Assembly: GCA_016290835.1 (NCBI GenBank)
Contig: JAEEVG010000001.1
Location: forward strand, 62,001 to 126,000
Direction: 5' to 3'
From: Bacteroidales bacterium
GTDB taxonomy: Bacteria > Bacteroidota > Bacteroidia > Bacteroidales > UBA932
Length of the DNA: 64,000 nucleotides
Part shown: piece by piece, positions 41,922-48,275 of the stretch
Layout: each line of letters begins with the position of its first letter
Numbering within the stretch: position 1 is the stretch's first letter
Notes under the pieces: generated by a model
What the model was told of the DNA's origin: nothing
The model's database searches: none
Seen by the model: only the letters and a program-made list of their open reading frames with translations
Program-made: the position numbers and the translations under genes

Positions 41922-43295
41922 ATGAAGAAGTATTTGATTCTTATTCTGGCAGCTGCGGCTGCGCTGGCCTCCTGCGGGAAGGAACTGATGGAACCCGATA
42001 ATGGTGTCGTTGAGGGAACGCCCATCACTTTTGAGTTGTCTGCGGATTATTCGGGAGTGACGAAGGCCGTGAAGAGCGGCTGGGAAGCCGGAGATGCTAT
42101 TTTCGTGTTCTTTGATAAAGTGAAAGTACCGAGGCATTTGAAGATGACCTACAACGGTAAGAAATGGACGTCCGTGGAGTATGACGGCGAGACGGTTACG
42201 CCCGGAGCGCTGGAGTTGCGGAATGGCGATACGGGCAATATGCGGGCGGTGTATCTGCCTTACGGAAGTAATGCCACCGTATCGCCCACCGGAGAGCAAG
42301 ACGAGTTCGGCAGATGGCAGTATTTCGCGTTCAGCGAGAGGCACTATGCCTACTATATGACGGCTACGCTCCCTTACACCGTGGAAGATAATAAAATATC
42401 CGGCGCTTTCGATATGGAGATTCCCGAAGGCTATGTGCAGTTCTTTGTGGAGGATGACGAAGCCAGTGAATATGTAGAATGCCTGTTGGGTATTGACGCG
42501 GTCATCTCCGTTGACGTGGCTTCCGTTGCCGCCGACGGCACCATTATCGAGACCAGCGACATGAAGGCATCGGATGATCTGCCGGGATTTTTCTTTGATA
42601 ACGGCACCGAGAAGGGCTATATCTTCTACGGGAAACTGGATGACAGTTATAATGGAATATATCATCTCTCCTATCTCGACTATCAGAAAGGTTATTATTT
42701 CTCCAAGACCAAGCGCTATTCCCCCCGCCTTTCCGACCGCTGCGACTATTTTGTGAGGGGCAAGGTGCTTGCCAGCCACGACGCCATAAAGCTGCCCGCC
42801 GCCAGCAATATCAGCCATTTCAATCCTGACGGTTCGTATGTCAGCGGATGGCAGCCGGTGGGAAAAGATATCACGGTTAAGCTCCAAAAGATCTCCAATG
42901 GAGGAGCGACGGTTAAAGACCTTGGCACCTGGTTTACCTGTAATTACAATCAGTCCGTTCCGGAATCACTCGGTACTCTGTACACATTTGATGATGCCTG
43001 GTCCCTATTTCCTTCCGGTGCCACGTTGCCGAGCGAAGAGCAGTTCGAAACCCTGCACCGCGGTGCTACATGGGTCTGGGTGAAATTGCATGGCAACCAT
43101 GGATGTGTTGGCCAAAGCGATACCGGTTTCTTGTATTTCCCCCTGAACGGCGGGGGCGAAGGATACTGGTCCAGTACGCCTTCTCCTGAAATTGGTCATG
43201 GGCGCGCATTGTTGTTCGATCGCGACTTTGATTCGCTCTGTGTGTACGATGAGTATCGTACAGTACATTTCGCAGTTCGTCACATCGCAGAGTAA
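41922..43295 (+). CDS. Fimbrillin-like lipoprotein with C-terminal FISUMP-like domain (cassette D)
   Basis: 457 residues. Signal ending ALASC; then GVTKAVKSGWEAGDAIFVFFDK, the family hallmark, and LKMTYNGKKW. From about residue 320 a FISUMP-like domain follows (LGTWFTCNYNQSVPE, LPSEEQFETL, GFLYFPLNGGGEGYWSS, and AVRHI at the end). The cassette order is small gene then lipoprotein, as elsewhere, but on the plus strand. The two domains are thus shuffled with those of the genes at 531 and 43448. Confidence 0.78.
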   Translation: MKKYLILILAAAAALASCGKELMEPDNGVVEGTPITFELSADYSGVTKAVKSGWEAGDAIFVFFDKVKVPRHLKMTYNGKKWTSVEYDGETVTPGALELRNGDTGNMRAVYLPYGSNATVSPTGEQDEFGRWQYFAFSERHYAYYMTATLPYTVEDNKISGAFDMEIPEGYVQFFVEDDEASEYVECLLGIDAVISVDVASVAADGTIIETSDMKASDDLPGFFFDNGTEKGYIFYGKLDDSYNGIYHLSYLDYQKGYYFSKTKRYSPRLSDRCDYFVRGKVLASHDAIKLPAASNISHFNPDGSYVSGWQPVGKDITVKLQKISNGGATVKDLGTWFTCNYNQSVPESLGTLYTFDDAWSLFPSGATLPSEEQFETLHRGATWVWVKLHGNHGCVGQSDTGFLYFPLNGGGEGYWSSTPSPEIGHGRALLFDRDFDSLCVYDEYRTVHFAVRHIAE

Positions 43296-43318
43296 TAACC
43301 CGCCGCTTGTCGGAGGGT

Positions 43319-43391
43319 TACCAGCGGTCTGAGACGCGGGTGATGCGGGTGATGCGGGTGAGTTTCAGTTCGCTGGGAGACAGGCCCGGGG
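43319..43391 (-). pseudogene. Deleted copy of the 3' end of the 47086 lipoprotein gene
   Basis: Matches 47088-47127 joined directly to 47214-47238. The joint lies at a GTTTCAG present twice in the parent gene 93 bp apart. A 9-nt GATGCGGGT unit is duplicated here. Minus-strand remnant, no start codon. Confidence 0.75.
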
Positions 43392-43395
43392 TCCC

Positions 43396-43423
43396 AAAAA
43401 AGACCCCGGGTTGCCCCGGGGTC
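43396..43423 (-). terminator. Terminator of cassette E
   Basis: GACCCCGGG and CCCCGGGGTC pair around TTG; on the minus strand a T-run follows. A second overlapping stem (CCCGGGGTC/GACCCCGGG, 43385-43410) can form on the plus strand. Confidence 0.75.
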
Positions 43424-43447
43424 TCGGAATCAACAGAGGTTCCCTAT

Positions 43448-44902
43448 TTACTTGGCGTAGACAGGACGGATCGGCAAACCGCTGTAGCGCTCGTTGCCGA
43501 ATCTGCGCACTTCAATAGTGGTATTGGGTATTAAGTACAAGCTCCTTGCGTGGGCCGAGATCTGCTCGTAGTAGGATGAAGACCAGTAGTATCCGAGTTT
43601 GCCGACATTGGCCGGGCCTTCACTTTCAATACAGCCTGCGAGGGGAAGGAAGATGGTTTTTTCGTTAGGCCCGGTCACAAGATAACCTTTGCTGGCATAG
43701 CCGTCATCCGTCGTCTTATACGTCCAAGTGCAACTGGTCCTCAGTTCCGTCCACTCATCGTCCGTGGGCATACGGAACTTCCCGCCCAGTGCCGCATAGG
43801 CCGCGTCGTCGACATTGCCGTCTTCTTGAAGGGAGATCATGCCGTCGCCGATGAATGTTTCCCCGTCATACCAGATACCCATTGTCCGACCGTCCGCGTG
43901 AGTGTACTTATTGATATAGATCCAATCGTCCTCTCCCTCCTGCATCCATCGGTAGTTGCCCCAGGAGAAATCGCTCTTGGCAACCGTCTCGCCCCAGGCG
44001 AAATAGTCGCCGTAATCCGTCTCTACAGCCGCACCGAGGTTGCATTTCGCCCATTTCACACCGCTCGTCAGGCCCAGGTCCACGTAAAGGTCGGATGCGG
44101 CGGTCTCAGTCCAGCGGCTGTCGCTCAGGACCGGGAAGTTGTACATCTTGCCGGCGGTGAGCGCCGAACTGCGTTCCAGGCTGTAGATCTTGTCGTCCGA
44201 CGCAAGGGTGAAGGTGTAGGCGGTCGCTTCGGGGTTGACGAGCCGTCCGGCGAAGATGGCGCCGTCAGCATCGGCAAAGCCGCTCAGGCGGGCACCTGCC
44301 TGCTGTTCTTCCTCCCGGAGGGTCCCGTCGAAATTGACACCCGTGAGAGCCACCGGGCGGACCTGCGGGCTGGCAAAGGTGTATTTCCCTACTGTATTTT
44401 CGATACCTGCGACGTGGAATTGTACGAAGTTCTCGGGCTTTTCCAGCGAGAAAGAGGCCCTCACCGTGGTGCCGTCCACCGTATAGGGCACGCCGGTCTT
44501 GGCGAGATAATAGTTAAAGATATGCTCCTCGTCGATCCCAAAGAAATCGAAATAACCGTCTTCGATATTAAGAGATGAGATTCCCGGAAGATACACGGCA
44601 GTAAGGAGATACTCTTCCAGGTTTTCGAAATCTGAAGACGTATAGGTGTCGTTGGAAATACCTACGTCCCATCCCTGCGTTTCTTCATTGTAGGAAAATA
44701 GGATAAAATTATCCTCGATCCCCTTGAAGAACAGGACAATATCATCACCCTTCTCCCAGTCGGTCTTCGACGCCTTGGTCCCGGTGACGGTGATCTCGAA
44801 ATTCATCGGCACTCCGGCAGGGGTCTCCTCCTGGGGAGTCAGTTCCTTGGTGCAGGAGAGCAGCCCTGCGGCCAGGCAAATCAGCAAGAATGTCTTTTTC
44901 AT
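43448..44902 (-). CDS. Fimbrillin-like lipoprotein with C-terminal FISUMP domain (cassette E)
   Basis: 484 residues from the ATG before the lipoprotein signal (ending GLLSC). N-terminal hallmark NFEITVTGTKASKTDWEKGD, VLFFKGIED; a beta-sandwich to about 285; then a complete FISUMP domain beginning DLYVDLGLTSGVKWAKCNLG and continuing with DYFAWGET, FRMPTDDEW, IFLPLAGC and GYYWSSSYYE, ending LPIRPVYAK. The 41-residue gene at 44919 precedes it by 16 nt. It shares domain order with the gene at 41922 and the lone domain at 531. Confidence 0.8.
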   Translation of the reverse strand: MKKTFLLICLAAGLLSCTKELTPQEETPAGVPMNFEITVTGTKASKTDWEKGDDIVLFFKGIEDNFILFSYNEETQGWDVGISNDTYTSSDFENLEEYLLTAVYLPGISSLNIEDGYFDFFGIDEEHIFNYYLAKTGVPYTVDGTTVRASFSLEKPENFVQFHVAGIENTVGKYTFASPQVRPVALTGVNFDGTLREEEQQAGARLSGFADADGAIFAGRLVNPEATAYTFTLASDDKIYSLERSSALTAGKMYNFPVLSDSRWTETAASDLYVDLGLTSGVKWAKCNLGAAVETDYGDYFAWGETVAKSDFSWGNYRWMQEGEDDWIYINKYTHADGRTMGIWYDGETFIGDGMISLQEDGNVDDAAYAALGGKFRMPTDDEWTELRTSCTWTYKTTDDGYASKGYLVTGPNEKTIFLPLAGCIESEGPANVGKLGYYWSSSYYEQISAHARSLYLIPNTTIEVRRFGNERYSGLPIRPVYAK

Positions 44903-44918
44903 TTTTCTTCCTCCGATT

Positions 44919-45044
44919 TTAGATGTTTTCTTCACCCCATTGGGGATACTTGCCAGGGCTCAGGGCGATCACGCCCTCGGGTTGCACGTCCAGCACCTCG
45001 CACTCCGGCGAGATGTACCGGTCTTTTGTCTGAAATACAATCAT
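44919..45044 (-). CDS. Small SPxCEV-type protein (cassette E)
   Basis: 41 residues with the same first 25 codons as cassette B (MIVFQTKDRYISPECEVLDV), then a different tail (GVIALSPGKYPQWGEENI). The shared part is included in the 168-bp repeat, so B and E separated recently in this half only. Confidence 0.72.
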   Translation of the reverse strand: MIVFQTKDRYISPECEVLDVQPEGVIALSPGKYPQWGEENI

Positions 45045-45131
45045 ATATTATGGGTTTGGTAACATCTATATAACAACCAACCTCGAAATTACAGATTTCC
45101 TGCCTGAAAACCAAATCTATCCCGCAGACGC
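44964..45131. repeat. Near-identical 168-bp promoter/leader repeat, copy 2
   Basis: Second copy of 35852-36019 in the same orientation, 9112 bp away, one mismatch seen. Confidence 0.88.
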
Positions 45132-45133
45132 GA

Positions 45134-45166
45134 CAAAAGCCCGGCAGTCCGGGGACTGCCGGGGCC
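45134..45166 (-). terminator. Terminator of the DUF3784 gene
   Basis: GCCCGGCAGTCC (45139-45150) pairs with GGACTGCCGGGGC (45153-45165); CTTTTG follows on the minus strand. Confidence 0.75.
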
Positions 45167-45469
45167 TTAATAGTTTTTTTTCTTAGCCCAGGTATTAGCG
45201 AAAACTACCGCGGCGACAGAAACGATGACCAAACCTATCCAGAACAGATTCTCCGCCAGGTCATTCTGCAGCAGCAGGACGAAGTTCAGTGCCGCCAGGG
45301 CAAAGTGGAAGCAGGCTACGATGAGCCGCAGGCGTTCTATGTCATACATCTTCTGTTTTTCAGGGGAAGAAGTATTGTACCCGGCAATGAACCCATCACA
45401 TTTGCCGCGAAGATAAGCTATCCCAACGAAAACCAGGATTGCTGCGAGAAAGATGAGCCACCAAATCAT
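45167..45469 (-). CDS. DUF3784-like small membrane protein
   Basis: 100 residues from the ATG before MIWWLIFLAAILVF; the longer open frame runs through the duplicated promoter segment and is rejected. Three membrane helices (about 3-19, 45-67 and 73-92). The block FIAGYNTSSPEKQKMYD between helix 1 and 2 is typical of DUF3784. Function unknown. Promoter TATCTTCG at 45489. Confidence 0.75.
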   Translation of the reverse strand: MIWWLIFLAAILVFVGIAYLRGKCDGFIAGYNTSSPEKQKMYDIERLRLIVACFHFALAALNFVLLLQNDLAENLFWIGLVIVSVAAVVFANTWAKKKNY

Positions 45470-45477
45470 ATAATCCA

Positions 45478-45577
45478 ATTGATCGAAACGAAGATACGCA
45501 TTTCCGCAGAACTCGGCAAATGTTTGACACGGGTTGGCAAGGTCGTGGAGCAGTATGCGGTGAAGGCGACAGCCACA
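45478..45577. repeat. Duplicated 100-bp promoter segment, copy 2
   Basis: Second copy of 39608-39707, same orientation, 5870 bp away. Confidence 0.88.
45489..45496 (-). promoter_or_regulatory. -7-like promoter element for the DUF3784 gene
   Basis: TATCTTCG, identical to the box at 39619, about 20 nt before the ATG at 45469. Confidence 0.5.
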
Positions 45578-45595
45578 CAAGCATAGCGCGATGCT

Positions 45596-45805
45596 ATGAA
45601 AGATGCTATTCTGGAGACCGCCGGGATTCCGTTCGACCTCATTCCCTACGAGGTCGATGAGAATAACCTGGCGGCGGAGCACGTGGCGGAGCAGTTGGGG
45701 GAGCCGATCGAGCAGGTCTTCAAGACGCTGGTCCTACGCGGGGACAGGAATGGCCTGTTCGTGTGCGTGATGCCGGGGTCCCAAATAGACCCCGGAGTCA
45801 TTTAG
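45596..45805 (+). pseudogene. ybaK: N-terminal fragment of a YbaK/EbsC deacylase gene
   Basis: 69 codons: ILETAGIPFDLIPYEVDE, then AAEHVAEQLGEPIEQVFKTL, VLRGDRNGLFVCVMPG. This is the first 40 percent of a YbaK-type Cys-tRNA(Pro) deacylase (usually about 155 residues). Similarity stops at a hairpin GGGGTCCCAAATAGACCCC and the frame ends four codons later. A matching C-terminal piece is at 47019. Confidence 0.82.
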
Positions 45806-46935
45806 AGCATAAAGTACTGATGTTTCAGCCAATACGCATATATGGGGTCCTGGAAAGAATAGACTCCGGCGATGTGGTCCAGAATGTCTTTTTCAACGAG
45901 CGCCTTTCTCGCACGGGCAATCACCATCGGAGAAGAGAGTTTATATTTCTCCATCACGGCCCGGGAAGAAAGGTTTTTTTCCCCTGCGGACATGGCGCGG
46001 AGAAGGCACATCTGCTGGTTGGTAAGCGTCTGGGTCATTGTGTCGAACATCAGACTGAGCTGGGCCGTGATTGCGGAGTGGGCTTCCTCTACGTCGTCGA
46101 ACGTGGCGATCTTGTCAGTGCGCAACCATACCTGCTGGGCTAGCTGCTGGACATAGTACGGATGATTCTGGACGCGAGCGACAATCTCCTCGCAAACATC
46201 ATCGTTGATGGCTTTTCCAGTCCTTTCAAATGTACTTTTGATGAATTCCACCCAGTCCGGAGTCTTGATCTTCTCCAAAAACATGATGTCTCCGAATTTG
46301 TAAAAAGGCATGGAGTAATCCGTGAAAACCTCAAGCATCATGTGCCGTTTGCTGCCGTACAGGCAATAAGCCACGTTCTCGTGTTGCTGGAAGTGGGAGC
46401 GAAGCTTTTTCTGGAACGCGAGCGAATCGTCAAAAGAGGCGATATTTTGGAACTCGTCGATACAGACGACGATGCGGAGTTTTTTCTCTACGGCTATTTT
46501 TTCAGCGAGATCAAGGATCTCGTCCGGACTCCTCCGGAGTTCTTCCATGTTGAGTTCGACGGTGAGCTCACTTGTCGGGTCGCCTCCAAAAGATAGTTTG
46601 GGGACGAAGCGGGACAGGAAGCGGGTTGCATTTGCGACGGCCTCCTCCCATTTCGTCGCGGTAGATTTGATGATACTCTGGGCCAAGGCCGTGTAGAACT
46701 GCTCTTCCGAGCGCACATTAAAGAGATCGACCCGACATATACGTAAGTCCCCGTCTTCTTGCATGGCAATCGTCGCCGCCTTGAAAACGAGGGAACTCTT
46801 CCCCCATCGTCTTGGAGAGATAAGAATGGTGTTGATGAGAGACTTGAAATTAGTTACAAGGTGCGCTGTCTCCTCTTTCCGGTCTGTGAAGTTGTTCTCC
46901 TTGGCAAGCCTGCCGAACACAAAGGGGGTTTTCAT
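45802..46935 (-). CDS. AAA ATPase of the archaeal ATPase family (PF01637-like)
   Basis: 377 residues. The N-terminal FTDRKEETAHLVTNF leads to Walker A SPRRWGKSSLVF and, after a helical insert, Walker B LRIVVCIDEFQN; a sensor-like SKRHMM follows, then a C-terminal winged-helix region (about 290-375; LSSPMVIARARKALVEKD). The family is often found in mobile or defence contexts and probably uses ATP to act on DNA or protein. Its stop overlaps the stop of the convergent ybaK fragment (TTTAG), and the other ybaK piece lies just beyond its promoter, so it probably arrived by insertion into ybaK. Confidence 0.85.
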   Translation of the reverse strand: MKTPFVFGRLAKENNFTDRKEETAHLVTNFKSLINTILISPRRWGKSSLVFKAATIAMQEDGDLRICRVDLFNVRSEEQFYTALAQSIIKSTATKWEEAVANATRFLSRFVPKLSFGGDPTSELTVELNMEELRRSPDEILDLAEKIAVEKKLRIVVCIDEFQNIASFDDSLAFQKKLRSHFQQHENVAYCLYGSKRHMMLEVFTDYSMPFYKFGDIMFLEKIKTPDWVEFIKSTFERTGKAINDDVCEEIVARVQNHPYYVQQLAQQVWLRTDKIATFDDVEEAHSAITAQLSLMFDTMTQTLTNQQMCLLRAMSAGEKNLSSRAVMEKYKLSSPMVIARARKALVEKDILDHIAGVYSFQDPIYAYWLKHQYFML

Positions 46936-46955
46936 AAGGCGTATATTCTTTCTCG

Positions 46956-46963
46956 CAAAAATA
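46956..46963 (-). promoter_or_regulatory. -7 promoter element for the AAA ATPase gene
   Basis: TATTTTTG on the minus strand, 20 nt before the ATG at 46935. A repeated GATATATC flanks it at 46976-47000. Confidence 0.6.
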
Positions 46964-47018
46964 ATAACAATTATTGATATATCAAAAGATGATATATCGG
47001 TTTTTGTGTTATCTCTTC

Positions 47019-47081
47019 CTGGTCAAAATCGACCCGCAGGCACTGATCTCCTTCATCGGCGCAGAGATATACCCTCTGTAG
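47019..47081 (+). pseudogene. ybaK: Possible C-terminal fragment of the same ybaK gene
   Basis: 21 codons in the same orientation as the fragment at 45596: LVKIDPQALISFIGAEIYPL, resembling the end of YbaK proteins (V-x-I-x-P-x-x-L-I-x-x-x-G). Short, so the match is tentative. Confidence 0.45.
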
Positions 47082-47085
47082 AATA

Positions 47086-47466
47086 CTACCAGCGGTCTGA
47101 GACGCGGGTGATGCGGGTGAGTTTCAGGTCGAGGCAGAATACTTTGTCATAGCGTTCCGGGACGCCGTCCGGATTCAGCGCCGTGAAGCGGTGGTGCGTC
47201 ATCCATCCGTCGTGTTTCAGTTCGCTGGGAGACAGGGCCGGGGTCCGGAGTTCTCCCGCCCCGGATTCGTCCGGCCGGGGCGGGATATAATTCGGATTGC
47301 TGTACGTCTTCGATATCTTGTCGAACGACACGGGCTCATAGCCGGGGAATTCGTCCGGCCGGTCCTGGCAGTACTGGATGATCAGGTCCTGCGCCTTCTG
47401 CTGCTTGCAGGCGGAAACCGCGCCCGCCCCAACGATAATGACGAGCAATAAGAAAAATCTTTTCAT
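47086..47466 (-). CDS. Small lipoprotein of unknown function
   Basis: 126 residues; signal ending GAVSAC. Mature part starts KQQKAQDLIIQYCQD and includes FPGYEPVSFDKISKTYSNP and HHRFTALNPDGV, a layout seen in uncharacterised Bacteroidales lipoproteins. Its ATG overlaps (ATGA) the stop of the channel gene, so the two are translated together. A deleted copy of its 3' end is at 43319. Confidence 0.75.
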   Translation of the reverse strand: MKRFFLLLVIIVGAGAVSACKQQKAQDLIIQYCQDRPDEFPGYEPVSFDKISKTYSNPNYIPPRPDESGAGELRTPALSPSELKHDGWMTHHRFTALNPDGVPERYDKVFCLDLKLTRITRVSDRW

Positions 47467-48257
47467 AATACCTTCTCTGCTTTTTGTTTCTTGATTTCCT
47501 CGGTCAGCAGGTCAATCTTTTCGTTCAATAGCTGGACCTCGGCTTCCAGATTGTCATTGTTGTCCTTGACCATCGCGTCCACGAAGATCGAGTTCACCAG
47601 CGATAGTCCGATGATGCCGCCGAAAATGAGGATCAAAACGAAATAGATACGCACGCCGACCACTCCGCCCGGCGACATCGAGGCCACCAGGGCATCGGGT
47701 ATCTCATACCACCCTTCTACGGTACAGAGACGGAAGGTCGAATAGACCGAGTCCCACGGCGTCCCGAAAAATTGCGGGGAGATGTCCTTAAAGAGGGCGC
47801 AGTTGAACAGGGAGATGACCAAGATGAGGATCAGGAAGCCGGCGAAGATCGGGAGGGAGTCCCGCATCGCCCGGCCCAAGCCCTTCATCGTCGCGGAGAA
47901 GTTCGGGAAGACGTGGACCAGGCGGAAGATTCTGAACACGCGCAAGATTCTGAGAATGAGCAGAATCGAAAGGTCCAGCATGTGGGTGGGGACGAAATAG
48001 GCGACAAGGGAGGGTATCGAGAGGATGACCAGGGTCCCGTCCATCCGGTTCCAGTTGGATGACCAGTATTCTTTGAAGCCCAGTTGCCGGAGCTTGATCG
48101 TCATCTCGATGATGAAGAAGATCGTGCAAAGGGCATCGATGACATTGATGAGGGGGGAGTGAACCCGGCCTTCCTGCAAAAACAGGATGACGGAGTTGAT
48201 CAGGATGACCAGGAGGACAACCCGCTCGGAGGTGAAAATGCTCTTTCGCGTCGACAT
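47463..48257 (-). CDS. Voltage-gated cation channel of the bacterial Nav/Cav type
   Basis: 264 residues with six membrane segments. S4 carries regularly spaced arginines (LLILRILRVFRIFRLVHV). The pore loop before S6 reads FRLCTVEGWYEI, close to the T-x-E-x-W selectivity filter of NaChBac/NavAb. S6 is followed by a C-terminal four-helix-bundle coiled coil (NLEAEVQLLNEKIDLLTEEI), as in NavAb relatives that form tetramers. The filter glutamate suggests Na+ or Ca2+ selectivity. It is unusual in this phylum to find it 18 nt after an esterase gene and overlapping a lipoprotein gene. Confidence 0.88.
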   Translation of the reverse strand: MSTRKSIFTSERVVLLVILINSVILFLQEGRVHSPLINVIDALCTIFFIIEMTIKLRQLGFKEYWSSNWNRMDGTLVILSIPSLVAYFVPTHMLDLSILLILRILRVFRIFRLVHVFPNFSATMKGLGRAMRDSLPIFAGFLILILVISLFNCALFKDISPQFFGTPWDSVYSTFRLCTVEGWYEIPDALVASMSPGGVVGVRIYFVLILIFGGIIGLSLVNSIFVDAMVKDNNDNLEAEVQLLNEKIDLLTEEIKKQKAEKVL

Positions 48258-48275
48258 AATGCAGCTGATTTCTGG

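Noticed and set aside
45305..45586. Plus-strand frame ending GKVVEQYAV
   Set aside because: Runs antisense through the DUF3784 gene; only its last part resembles the 58-residue gene, treated as a remnant rather than a gene.
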